From: Tyzzerella sp.
GTDB lineage: Bacteria > Bacillota > Clostridia > Lachnospirales > Lachnospiraceae
Length of the DNA: 64,000 bases
Assembly: GCA_017465565.1 (NCBI GenBank)
Contig: JAFTWA010000042.1
Coordinates: forward strand, 1-64,000
Direction: 5' to 3'
The translations under genes and the position numbers were made by a program. The notes beneath the pieces were generated by a model. The model was given only the letters and a program-made list of their open reading frames with translations, was not told the DNA's origin and ran no database searches. How positions within the stretch are numbered: position 1 is the stretch's first letter; every line of letters begins with the position of its first letter. Positions 1-8,606 of the stretch are shown here, one piece after another.

Positions 1-117
1 TAGAGATACTCAAGAGGATTTTTTTGTATTGTCCAGCTTATTCATTTATAGAAGAGTATACCGTTTAAAATAGTATGGTCTGCTTGAAATGAACGTAATA
101 ACCGACCGTTGGCTGCA

Positions 118-148
118 TTGACAAAAATTTTCGGGGGGGGGGTATAAT
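118..148 (+). promoter_or_regulatory. Promoter with a ten-G homopolymer in its spacer
   Basis: A consensus -35 box (TTGACA, 118-123) and a consensus -10 box (TATAAT, 143-148) are separated by 19 bp. The spacer is AAAATTTTC followed by ten G residues (133-142). The usual optimum is 17 bp, so loss of two G would restore it. The transcript would start near 155 and reach the surface-protein gene at 241. Bases 1-117 show no gene that I can support. Confidence 0.8.
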
Positions 149-240
149 GGAATAAGATGTAGGGTCATGTGAGGTTGTATTGTAGAAATATGACTGGCAC
201 ATGATTTATTTGTGTAAATTAAAAATGGAGGAAAGATGAA

Positions 241-2001
241 ATGAAAAAAGTATTAAGTATGTTGACAGCTATTTCAATGATTCTATGTTTAACGGCAATG
301 CCTGTTAATGCTACAGAATCCACTGCTGTAGAAGTCTCGACTGCAGCCGAATTAGTGGCAGCTTTAACAGAAGATAAAGATGTTATCTTTACAAAAGATA
401 TTACGGTTGAAGCAACTAAAGGTGGCTACAATATGGCTGGTATCATACAAAACGGAGAAACAATTGACGGGAATGGTTATTCGTTAACTGTAAATGGTGC
501 CAACGATACTTGGGATTGTGCGGTCTATACTCAAGGCGGAACAATCAAGAATTTAACAATTGGCGGAGCGTTCCGTGGTGTATTTACAGCTGGATGTAGT
601 GAAGATATTATTCTTGATAACGTACTTCTCGATAACGTATGTTATACATTCAATTCCGATGAGGCGAATTCAGAACATAGTGTCATTGTTAAAAACTCGA
701 TAATAAATGGATGGACAAGCTTTACTAGGGTGTATAAGTCAGTAGTTTTTGAAAATTGTAAATTTGGTGCAGGGACTGGTTCATATAAATATGCATTTTG
801 CAGACCATATTCAGATACAACATTTATAAATTGTACTTTCGAAGAAAATTATGAATTTGATTCGAAGCAATGTGATAATAAATTTATAGATTGTATGGTT
901 GGAAATAAACATATTAATCAAGAAAATATCGTGGAGTTGTTAGGAGATAGTGCTGCAAATGCTGTTGTTTTAGCTGCAACACATAAGCTTGTAAAAGTTG
1001 AAGAAGTAGGGGCTACATGTACAAAAGCTGGAATGAAAGGCTATTTTGAATGTCAATTATGTGGAGAAGCATGGTTTGATGAAGAATGTAAAGAAATGGT
1101 TAATAGCTCAGAAGATTTAGTAATTAAAGCTTTAGGTCACAAATTTGTTGACGGAGTATGCGTATGTGGACTTAGCATCAAAGTAGAAGCAGAAGTTACA
1201 GATACAGTACCAACCACATCAACAGGTGGAACTACAGAAGAAAAGGTAGAAGTACCAGAAGTAAAAGAAGTAACAGTAGTTGAAACTACAGAAACTAAGC
1301 AGGCAGAAAACTCTGTGAAAGCGGAAGCAACTGAAATTGTTGAAACTGTTATGACAGAAGGAACAGACAAACTTGTTGAAGAAAAAGTTATTACAGAAGA
1401 AACTGCAAAGAATCTTGAAGCAGTAACAGCAGCAATCAACGGCAACGGTGCTGAAATGGTTGAAAAAGGCTTGTTGACAGCAGAAGAAGTTTCTGCGATT
1501 AAAGAAGCGGCTGATAAGGGTGAGACAATAGTTGTAGCCGAAGTGAAATTAGAAGAAGTTGAGACAAAAGAAGTTGCAGCAGCAGTTCAAACAGCAATCG
1601 AAACAAAGGCAGCTGAAAAAATTGCAGAAGATGCAGTAGTTGCTCAATACCTTGATGTATCAGTAGTATTAAAAGCAGCTGGAAAAGAATTAGGTACAAT
1701 TGATAAGTTAGATAAAAAGATTACAATTACAGTAGCAATTCCAGAAAACTTAAAAGCTGCTAACAGAGCATATCATGTTCTTAGAAATCACGATGGCGTT
1801 GTGGAAGTATTAGATACAAAGACAAATGCTGATGGAACAATTTCATTTACAACAGATCAATTTTCAACATATGCGTTAGCATACACAGAAAAAGCACCAA
1901 ACACAGGTGACAATAGTGCGGTGATGACATACGCAGTATTAGCAGTAGCGGCTATGGCTGTAGTGGTTGTTTTAAATAAAAGAAATTCTTTTTCAAAATA
2001 G
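241..2001 (+). CDS. Cell-wall-anchored surface protein with beta-helix-like domain
   Basis: The 586-residue product starts with a Sec signal peptide of about 25 residues. Residues about 30-235 are rich in short Gly/Asn/Val/Ile turns, as in right-handed parallel beta-helix (pectate-lyase-like) folds. Residues about 255-310 hold spaced Cys pairs (CxxC, CVC) like the small Cys-rich modules of clostridial surface proteins. A Glu/Val/Thr/Lys-rich stalk follows. The C-terminus has a sorting-signal layout: PNTGD, a hydrophobic stretch and a short basic tail. It is therefore probably exported and covalently anchored by a sortase; no sortase gene is in the window. The ribosome-binding site GGAGG lies near 227-231. 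An out-of-frame ATG five bases upstream of the start hits a stop at once. The ligand or function is not recognisable. Confidence 0.75.
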   Translation: MKKVLSMLTAISMILCLTAMPVNATESTAVEVSTAAELVAALTEDKDVIFTKDITVEATKGGYNMAGIIQNGETIDGNGYSLTVNGANDTWDCAVYTQGGTIKNLTIGGAFRGVFTAGCSEDIILDNVLLDNVCYTFNSDEANSEHSVIVKNSIINGWTSFTRVYKSVVFENCKFGAGTGSYKYAFCRPYSDTTFINCTFEENYEFDSKQCDNKFIDCMVGNKHINQENIVELLGDSAANAVVLAATHKLVKVEEVGATCTKAGMKGYFECQLCGEAWFDEECKEMVNSSEDLVIKALGHKFVDGVCVCGLSIKVEAEVTDTVPTTSTGGTTEEKVEVPEVKEVTVVETTETKQAENSVKAEATEIVETVMTEGTDKLVEEKVITEETAKNLEAVTAAINGNGAEMVEKGLLTAEEVSAIKEAADKGETIVVAEVKLEEVETKEVAAAVQTAIETKAAEKIAEDAVVAQYLDVSVVLKAAGKELGTIDKLDKKITITVAIPENLKAANRAYHVLRNHDGVVEVLDTKTNADGTISFTTDQFSTYALAYTEKAPNTGDNSAVMTYAVLAVAAMAVVVVLNKRNSFSK

Positions 2002-2022
2002 TAGGATGACATAACAAAAATT

Positions 2023-2051
2023 GAGGTCCACGAGATTAATTCGTGGGCCTC
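2023..2051. terminator. Bidirectional intrinsic terminator
   Basis: An 11-bp stem (2023-2033 with 2041-2051, one G-U pair) encloses a 7-base loop. It is A-rich on the left and T-rich on the right. It sits between the convergent surface-protein gene and tyrA and can serve both, with the better U-tract for tyrA on the minus strand. Confidence 0.85.
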
Positions 2052-2058
2052 ATTGTAT

Positions 2059-3159
2059 TTAACGTTCATACACAATATATCTATATTTTTGAAGCACTTC
2101 TACCGCCTTCTTAGAAGAGCCTTCATCATAGAACTCAATTCTCAGAACACCTTCTTCGAATTCTCGATTATGAATGATTCCAATATTTTTCAAGTTGATA
2201 TTATTGGCGGCTAGAATCGTTGCAATAGCTGCGATTCCACCGGCTTCATCCACGATATCGCAGTATACGGCAAACATTCTTTTGATAGGTCCAGAAGAAC
2301 CGCCAGGAATAGAATTGCGGTAATTCTTCGAGGTTTCAAACATACTGTAAATGTCATGCGCATCTTCATTCTGGACAGAAACCTTAGCTTCTTTCAAAAG
2401 TGCAATATAGTCATCTAATATATTTACAATATTATCTTTGTTTTTTAAACAGACATGCTGCCACATAGTAGGTGATGAAGAGGCGATTCTTGTGATATCC
2501 TTGAAACCGCCTGCAGCCAGATGCTTCATAAGCTCATCTTTTCCGTCTTTTTGTTTCACAAAATTAACAAGTGTCGCAGCTATAATATGTGGAAGGTGAC
2601 TAATTGCACCAGTAATATAATCATGCTCTTTGTAGTCAAGTATTACAGGCAATGCCTTTAATGATTCGATAAAAGCAGCGTATTCGTCTACGCGTTCTTT
2701 TGCAACTTTACGGGTAGGAGTGACAATGTAATAAGCATTTTCAATCAGTATGGCTTTAGAATTTACAAATCCGGATTTCTCAGAACCAGCCATTGGATGC
2801 CCGCCGATAAAATGTTCTTCCATACCCAATGCAATAATTTCTTCGTGGATAGAAGTCTTCACACTGCCCACGTCTGTGATAATACATTCTTGATGTAAGT
2901 GATTTTTCAGTTGTTTTAAGTATGCTGTATTATAAGAAACTGGCGCGCACAAGAAAATATAATTACAATTGTTGAAGTTATCATCGATAGTAGTGCAGGC
3001 TACATCAATTACAGATTCCTGTGTTGCAAGAGCGAGCGTTTCTTTATTTTTATCAAAGGCAACGATTTCGTAATCAGGATAATATTGGCGGATCGCTTTT
3101 GCGATAGAGCCGCCGATTAATCCAAGACCTACAAAACCAATTTTTTTTGCTGTATTCAT
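2059..3159 (-). CDS. tyrA: Prephenate dehydrogenase with ACT domain
   Basis: This enzyme converts prephenate to 4-hydroxyphenylpyruvate with NAD(P)+ in tyrosine synthesis. The N-terminus has a Rossmann fold with GLGLIGG. The family motif HPMAGSEKSG follows at about residue 120. A C-terminal ACT domain (about residues 295-366, with DEAGGIAAIA) suggests amino-acid feedback inhibition. I chose the ATG at 3159 (366 residues) over the ATG nine bases upstream. GAGG lies 9 nt before the chosen start but abuts the other one. The gene is alone on the minus strand, with its own promoter (3393-3421) and an unusual leader of about 225 nt. Confidence 0.93.
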   Translation of the reverse strand: MNTAKKIGFVGLGLIGGSIAKAIRQYYPDYEIVAFDKNKETLALATQESVIDVACTTIDDNFNNCNYIFLCAPVSYNTAYLKQLKNHLHQECIITDVGSVKTSIHEEIIALGMEEHFIGGHPMAGSEKSGFVNSKAILIENAYYIVTPTRKVAKERVDEYAAFIESLKALPVILDYKEHDYITGAISHLPHIIAATLVNFVKQKDGKDELMKHLAAGGFKDITRIASSSPTMWQHVCLKNKDNIVNILDDYIALLKEAKVSVQNEDAHDIYSMFETSKNYRNSIPGGSSGPIKRMFAVYCDIVDEAGGIAAIATILAANNINLKNIGIIHNREFEEGVLRIEFYDEGSSKKAVEVLQKYRYIVYER

Positions 3160-3206
3160 TCTAATCATCCTCGTTTACTGTTTTTCTTTGGATTTTAAGT
3201 GCATTT

Positions 3207-3371
3207 GGGTATATAGAGAAAAATATTCTTTCAATACCCATGTTTACGTCTAAATGAGGGTATTTTAGATAGAAAATTTTCTGTATGCCCAAACATACTG
3301 AAAAGTAGTAGTTAAAGTGAAAAAACATCCTGGTTATTGGGTATAGAATCTCTAAAATTTAGTAAATACCC
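3207..3371 (-). promoter_or_regulatory. tyrA leader with three repeated 33-nt nested hairpins
   Basis: Three modules of exactly 33 bp occur at 3207-3239, 3258-3290 and 3339-3371. Each is GGGTAT, 21 bases, then ATACCC (ATGCCC in the middle one) on the + strand. Each encloses an inner A/T palindrome of 11-13 bases that can form a 4-bp stem (for example AGAAAATTTTCT). All three lie between the predicted tyrA promoter and its start, so they would be transcribed as three two-tier hairpins. No U-tract follows, so they are not terminators. A protein-binding RNA motif, an unknown cis-regulatory RNA or DNA operators are all possible. Confidence 0.6.
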
Positions 3372-3392
3372 GAAAGCCTATTCCTGTTTCTG

Positions 3393-3421
3393 ATTTTAGT
3401 ACATAAAAAATCTAATGTCAA
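3393..3421 (-). promoter_or_regulatory. tyrA promoter
   Basis: On the minus strand TTGACA (3421-3416) is followed by a 17-bp spacer and TAAAAT (3398-3393). Transcription would start near 3386, giving a leader of roughly 225 nt. Confidence 0.75.
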
Positions 3422-3524
3422 CACTAACTTGCTTTAAAGTGTGAAAGTGTTCGAACTGAAGAGCAAAAGTGTTAGATAATTCTGAAAATTCCAAAGAAAA
3501 AATTGTGTAAATTAAATAAAACAG

Positions 3525-3553
3525 TTGAAAAATTCAAATAATTTTAGTACAAT
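3525..3553 (+). promoter_or_regulatory. Promoter of the EF-G-like gene
   Basis: TTGAAA (3525-3530), a 17-bp spacer and TACAAT (3548-3553) lie 39 bp before the start codon. Three copies of AAAGTGT (3436, 3444, 3466) lie upstream, with no known role. Confidence 0.7.
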
Positions 3554-3592
3554 AACAACATGTGATACTACAATAAGGAGGCAAAAGTAGTT

Positions 3593-5668
3593 ATGAAAGT
3601 TTATAGAACGGACGAAATTAGAAACGTAGTACTATTAGGACACGGAGGAAGCGGAAAGACTAGTTTAGTTGAAGCTATGTTATACGTATCAGGCGCAACT
3701 AATAGAATGGGAAAGATTGCTGACCACAACACAGTAAGTGATTTTGATAAAGAGGAGCAAAAACGTGAATTTTCAATTAGTACAAGTTTAATCCCAATTG
3801 AATGGGAAAAAGCAAAAATCAATGTATTAGATACACCAGGATACTTTGATTTTGTCGGTGAAGTGGAAGAGGCAGTAAGTGCGGCTGACGCAGCTGTAAT
3901 CGTTGTTTCTGGTAAAGCCGGCGTAGAAGTTGGTACAGAAAAAGCTTGGGAACTTTGTGACAAGTACAAACTTCCAAGAATGATTTATGTAACAGAAATG
4001 GATGTTGACGATGCAAGTTTCCGTCAGGTTGTAGAAGATTTGACAGCGAAATACGGAAAGAAAATCGCTCCACATTTCCAACCAATTCGTGAAAATGAAA
4101 AATTAGTTGGTTATGTTAACGTAATTAAAAATGCAGGCAGAAGATACACAGGCGTTGGACAAAGAGAAGAATGTGATATTCCTGATTATTGTTTACCAAA
4201 CTTACAAATCTGCCGCGAGGCTTTAATGGAAGCTGTTGCTGAAACAAGTGAAGATTTCATGGACAGATATTTTGCAGGAGAAGAATTCTCAGTAGAAGAA
4301 ATCCGTGCGGCAATGCGTACACAGGTTTCAGACGGAAGTATCGTACCAGTTGCTATGGGTTCTAATACACAGGCTCAAGGTGTTGCGAACTTATTATCAG
4401 ATATCGTTCGTTTCTTCCCAAGCCCAGATAAGAAAAATTGTGCAGGTATCAATCGTAAGACAAACGAAATTTTTGAAGCAAACTATGATTTTGCAAAATC
4501 TAAGAGTGCATATGTATTTAAGACAATGGTTGACCCATTCATCGGTAAATACTCATTTGTAAAAGTTTGCTCTGGTGTATTAAAAGGAGATGATACCCTT
4601 TACAATACTTCAAATGATACAGAAGAAAAGCTTGGCAAATTATATACAATGATAGGTAACAAACCAGTAGAAGTTCCAGAACTTCATGCAGGTGATATCG
4701 GTGCTATCGCTAAATTACAGGCAGTTCAAACTGGTGATACACTTTCAACAAAGAATACACAGGTTATGTATGGTAAGACAGAGTACTCTAAACCATATAC
4801 ATATATGAAATATGTTGTTAAGACAAAAGGCGATGAAGATAAAGTATCTCAGGCTCTTGCTAAGATGATGGCAGAAGACGTCACACTGAAAGCCGTTAAT
4901 GACAGTGAAAACCGTCAGGCATTAATCTATGGTATGGGCGACCAACACTTAGAAGTAGTTGTAAGCAAATTAGCTGCGCGCTACAAAGTTGATGTTTCAT
5001 TAGACACACCAAAGGTTGCCTTCCGTGAAACAATCCGTAAGAAATCAGACGTTGATACAAAATACAAGAAACAGTCTGGTGGACATGGACAATATGGTCA
5101 CGTTAAGATGACATTTGAACCTTCTGGTGATTTAGAAACACCTTACGTATTTGAACAAATCGTAGTTGGTGGAGCCGTTCCAAAGAACTACTTCCCAGCA
5201 GTAGAAAAAGGTTTACAGGAATCTGTGGTAAAAGGTCCTGTAGCTGGATATCCAGTAGTAGGTGTAAAAGCTGTATTATACGATGGATCTTACCATCCAG
5301 TAGACTCTTCTGAAATGGCATTCAAGACTGCAACAGTTCAGGCATTTAAGAAAGGTTTCATGGAAGCAAGTCCAGTATTATTAGAACCAATCGCAAATAT
5401 CAAAGTTACAGTACCTGATGAATATACAGGTGATGTAATGGGTGATTTGAATAAACGCCGTGGCCGTGTGCTCGGTATGACACCAATCACAGGTGGAAAA
5501 CAGATTATCGAAGCTGATATCCCTATGACAGGTGTATTTGGATACTGTACAGTACTTCGCTCAATGACAGGCGGACGTGGAACATATGAATATGAATTTG
5601 TTCGTTATGAACAAGCACCATCAGATGTTCAAGAAAAAGAAATTGCTGCAAGAGCAAATGAAGAATAA
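3593..5668 (+). CDS. Elongation factor G-like GTPase (EF-G paralogue)
   Basis: This 691-residue translational GTPase is collinear with EF-G. G1 is GHGGSGKT (residues 16-23), G3 is DTPG (80-83), and domains II-V follow, including the GGHGQYGHV and GGRGTYEYEF regions. G1 has GHGGSGKT instead of the GHVDAGKT of housekeeping EF-G, and G3 reads DTPGYFDF instead of DTPGHVDF, as in the EF-G2/FusA2-like paralogues. The G4 motif is TEMD (134-137) instead of NKxD, which is unusual because Asn and Lys contact guanine. The gene has its own promoter, a strong AAGGAGG site and a terminator, so it is monocistronic and outside the str operon. Its role is unclear; paralogues have been linked to ribosome recycling or stress. 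Confidence 0.85.
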   Translation: MKVYRTDEIRNVVLLGHGGSGKTSLVEAMLYVSGATNRMGKIADHNTVSDFDKEEQKREFSISTSLIPIEWEKAKINVLDTPGYFDFVGEVEEAVSAADAAVIVVSGKAGVEVGTEKAWELCDKYKLPRMIYVTEMDVDDASFRQVVEDLTAKYGKKIAPHFQPIRENEKLVGYVNVIKNAGRRYTGVGQREECDIPDYCLPNLQICREALMEAVAETSEDFMDRYFAGEEFSVEEIRAAMRTQVSDGSIVPVAMGSNTQAQGVANLLSDIVRFFPSPDKKNCAGINRKTNEIFEANYDFAKSKSAYVFKTMVDPFIGKYSFVKVCSGVLKGDDTLYNTSNDTEEKLGKLYTMIGNKPVEVPELHAGDIGAIAKLQAVQTGDTLSTKNTQVMYGKTEYSKPYTYMKYVVKTKGDEDKVSQALAKMMAEDVTLKAVNDSENRQALIYGMGDQHLEVVVSKLAARYKVDVSLDTPKVAFRETIRKKSDVDTKYKKQSGGHGQYGHVKMTFEPSGDLETPYVFEQIVVGGAVPKNYFPAVEKGLQESVVKGPVAGYPVVGVKAVLYDGSYHPVDSSEMAFKTATVQAFKKGFMEASPVLLEPIANIKVTVPDEYTGDVMGDLNKRRGRVLGMTPITGGKQIIEADIPMTGVFGYCTVLRSMTGGRGTYEYEFVRYEQAPSDVQEKEIAARANEE

Positions 5669-5677
5669 TGGAATTCC

Positions 5678-5707
5678 GTGGGGCATGGTTAAGAAACCGT
5701 GCCCCAC
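5678..5707 (+). terminator. Intrinsic terminator
   Basis: A 13-bp stem (5678-5690 with 5695-5707, one G-T pair) has an AAGA loop and is followed by TTGTTTATTT. Confidence 0.9.
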
Positions 5708-5736
5708 TTGTTTATTTAAAGTAAAAGTGCTATAAT
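5708..5736 (+). promoter_or_regulatory. trkA-trkH promoter
   Basis: TTGTTT (5708-5713), a 17-bp spacer and TATAAT (5731-5736) with an extended -10 TG. The -35 box overlaps the tail of the preceding terminator. Confidence 0.7.
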
Positions 5737-5779
5737 TTCCCTTGCATTAGCAAATAATATTATTATGAGGATAGGTAAA

Positions 5780-7138
5780 ATGAAAATCGTAATTATTGGT
5801 GATGGAAAAGTAGGATATAAGCTTGCAAAGCAGCTTTCAGAAGAAAACTACGACATTGTACTAATTGATAATAATGCCGTAAAGTTAAAAGAAGCGATTA
5901 ATAATTTAGATATTATCTGTGTAAATGGAGATGGTGTGAGTGCGGACGTGCAGATTGAAGCTGGTGTACCAGAGGCTGACCTGGTGATTGCCTGTGCATC
6001 TGCTGATGAGCATAATATGCTTAGCTGTCTGATTGCAAAAGGATTGGGAGCTGAAAATACAATTGCCCGGGTTAGAAATCCAATTTATTATCGCCAGATA
6101 GATATGATAAAAGAAGACTTGCACCTTAGTATGGTGGTTAATCCAGAGCTTGCGGTGGCAACAGAAATTGCAAGAGTCATGATTTTCCCGGATGCAAATA
6201 AGATAGAAACTTTTATGAAAGACCGATTAGAACTGGTTGAATTCCCAGTCAGAGAAAATAATCCGCTGATTGGAAATAAATTGGCTGATATTTATAGAAA
6301 GTATCAAATCAAAATACTGGTGTGTGCAATCCAAAGAGGTAAAGAAGTATATATTCCAGATGGAGAATTTGTTCTTCAGGAGGGAGATAAGCTTCATATT
6401 GCAGCAACACACAAAAATATTGAACAGTTCTTTGGCAAAATGGGAAAACGTAAGAACCGCATCCAAAAAGTGATTATCTGTGGAGGTGGCCGGGTTGGAT
6501 TTTATCTTGCAAGACAGCTTAGCAACATGGGAATGCAGGTAAAGATTATCGAGCATAATCTCGAAAAGTGTGAGAATTTATGCGAACAGCTTACGAATGT
6601 AACCATTATTCATGGTGATGCAACAGATCATGACCTTTTGATTGAAGAAGGGGTTAGAGAGGCTGATGCATTGATTGCGCTCACAGGTATTGATGAAGAG
6701 AATATTATTATGGGACTTTTTGCAAAGAAACAGGGTGTACGTAAAATTATCGCAAAAGTAAACGAAGACTCTAGAGCACAGATGATTGATGGCCTTGGTA
6801 TCGATAGTGTCGTATCTGCAAAGTCTGCCACAGCTGATGCGATTTTAAGTTATGTTCGCGCAAGACAGAATTCCCTGCGGAGCGCAAATGTAGAATCAAT
6901 GTATCGTCTGGTAGACAACAGAGTGGAAGCGTTAGAATTTATCATTAACGAAGAAACAAATTATACAAATATTCCATTAAAAGATTTACGCACAAAAAAG
7001 AATACGTTGATTGCATGCATTGGAAGAAATCGTAAAACAATCATTCCAAGTGGTAATGACAGTATTCAGGTTGGCGACAGTGTTGTTATTATAACAAGAG
7101 AAAAGAAATTACAAGATATCACAGATATTTTGGAATAG
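5780..7138 (+). CDS. trkA: Trk potassium uptake regulatory subunit TrkA
   Basis: This is the peripheral, nucleotide-binding subunit that gates the TrkH channel. Its 452 residues hold two RCK (TrkA-N plus TrkA-C) halves. The first Rossmann motif is GDGKVG near the N-terminus and the second is GGGRVG at about residue 237. Acidic residues end the second beta strands (LIDN, IIEHN), consistent with NAD(H) binding. I prefer the ATG at 5780, which GAGG precedes by 9 nt, over the ATG at 5765. The stop lies within the ribosome-binding region of trkH, so the two are translationally linked. Confidence 0.93.
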   Translation: MKIVIIGDGKVGYKLAKQLSEENYDIVLIDNNAVKLKEAINNLDIICVNGDGVSADVQIEAGVPEADLVIACASADEHNMLSCLIAKGLGAENTIARVRNPIYYRQIDMIKEDLHLSMVVNPELAVATEIARVMIFPDANKIETFMKDRLELVEFPVRENNPLIGNKLADIYRKYQIKILVCAIQRGKEVYIPDGEFVLQEGDKLHIAATHKNIEQFFGKMGKRKNRIQKVIICGGGRVGFYLARQLSNMGMQVKIIEHNLEKCENLCEQLTNVTIIHGDATDHDLLIEEGVREADALIALTGIDEENIIMGLFAKKQGVRKIIAKVNEDSRAQMIDGLGIDSVVSAKSATADAILSYVRARQNSLRSANVESMYRLVDNRVEALEFIINEETNYTNIPLKDLRTKKNTLIACIGRNRKTIIPSGNDSIQVGDSVVIITREKKLQDITDILE

Positions 7139-7147
7139 GTGATGAGT

Positions 7148-8593
7148 ATGAATGCGAAAATGACAACTTATATTATTGGAAGAATGCTGGGAGTTGAAGC
7201 ATTAGTGCTTTTAATACCTGCATTTGTGTCTGTAATCTATGGCGAAGATGGCTGGAGGGCATTTGGATTCACAAGCATCATTCTTTTGCTTTTGTATCTG
7301 GTCTTTGGACGTAAGAAGCCAGGGGATACGAAGATTTATGGGAAAGATGGTTTTGTGATTATTGCAAGTGCCTGGATATTATGGTCCATTTTCGGGGCCC
7401 TGCCCTTTTGGGTTTCAGGAACAATTCCTTCATATGTGGATGCAGTATTTGAAACGATTTCAGGATTTACAACGACAGGATCTACGATATTAACGGATAT
7501 TGCATCACTTCCGAAAGGAATGAATTTCTGGCGTTGCCTTACACACTGGATTGGTGGCATGGGCGTGCTCGTGTTTGTAATGGTTATTGTATCCTTGGAA
7601 GATAATAATTCTATGCACTTGATGCGTGCCGAGGTTCCGGGCCCTGAAACAGATAAATTGGTGCCCAAAGCAAGAGATACCGCTAAGATTTTATATTCCA
7701 TGTATTTCGCATTGACTGTAGCACAGGTGATTTTCCTGCTGCTCGGTGGCATGGATTTATATGACAGTGTGATTCATGCATTTAGTACAGCTGGAACAGG
7801 TGGATTTAATAACCGCAATAACAGTGTTGCTTATTATGACAGTGCGTATATTGATGGTGTAATTACGATATTTATGATTCTGTTTGGAATCAATTTTAAT
7901 ATGTATTATTTCCTGCTGCTTAAGAAAGTGAAAGCAGTATTTCAAAATGAAGAAGTCAGGGCATATCTTGGAATTATATTAGCAGCAACGGCAATGATTA
8001 CAATTAATATTCTGCATATTTATGAAACACCATTAAAGGCCTTGAGATATGCTGCGTTCCAAGTGGCAGCAATTATTACAACTACCGGTTTTGCGACTGC
8101 CGACTATAATTTGTGGCCAGAATTTTCAAAATGCATTCTGCTGCTGCTGATGATTGTAGGTGCATGTGCCGGCTCTACTGGCGGTGGTATGAAGGTTTCT
8201 AGAATTTTGATTTTGCTGAAAAGTATAAAACGAGAAATGAAACGTTTACTTCATCCGAAATCGGTGAGTATTGTAAAAGTAAATGAAAAAAAAGTCGGAA
8301 CAGATACAATGCAAGGTGTATATATGTATTTTATTGCATATATTGTGATATTTATTGGTTCGGTGCTTTTGGTATCTTTGAATAATTTTGATTTTGCAAC
8401 AACATTTAGTGGTGTTTTAACCACAATGAATAATGTTGGACCTGGTATTGCAGCAGTTGGACCAATTGAAAATTTTGCGGCATTTTCAGATTTTTCTAAG
8501 ATTGTATTTTGTCTGGATATGTTGATTGGACGACTTGAAATTTTCCCATTCCTGGTATTGTTCTCGCCAGATTTGTGGAGAAGAAAGTTCTAA
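7148..8593 (+). CDS. trkH: TrkH family potassium transporter
   Basis: This integral membrane protein is the ion-conducting subunit partnering TrkA. About ten hydrophobic segments are visible. Selectivity-filter-like loops of the four M1-P-M2 repeats include TTTGST, GTGGFNNRNN and TTGFAT, followed by the GSTGGG segment. AGGTGA (7137-7142) places the start at the ATG at 7148; the in-frame ATG at 7142 and GTG at 7139 are less well spaced. Length is 481 residues, normal for the family. The final residues are basic and cytoplasmic. Confidence 0.93.
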   Translation: MNAKMTTYIIGRMLGVEALVLLIPAFVSVIYGEDGWRAFGFTSIILLLLYLVFGRKKPGDTKIYGKDGFVIIASAWILWSIFGALPFWVSGTIPSYVDAVFETISGFTTTGSTILTDIASLPKGMNFWRCLTHWIGGMGVLVFVMVIVSLEDNNSMHLMRAEVPGPETDKLVPKARDTAKILYSMYFALTVAQVIFLLLGGMDLYDSVIHAFSTAGTGGFNNRNNSVAYYDSAYIDGVITIFMILFGINFNMYYFLLLKKVKAVFQNEEVRAYLGIILAATAMITINILHIYETPLKALRYAAFQVAAIITTTGFATADYNLWPEFSKCILLLLMIVGACAGSTGGGMKVSRILILLKSIKREMKRLLHPKSVSIVKVNEKKVGTDTMQGVYMYFIAYIVIFIGSVLLVSLNNFDFATTFSGVLTTMNNVGPGIAAVGPIENFAAFSDFSKIVFCLDMLIGRLEIFPFLVLFSPDLWRRKF

Positions 8594-8606
8594 AAAGGAG
8601 TTGTTT

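Noticed and set aside
3339-3371. Reading the GGGTAT hairpins as a T-box leader or terminator of tyrA
   Set aside because: No T-box (TGGNACCGCG-like) sequence and no U-tract follow the hairpins.
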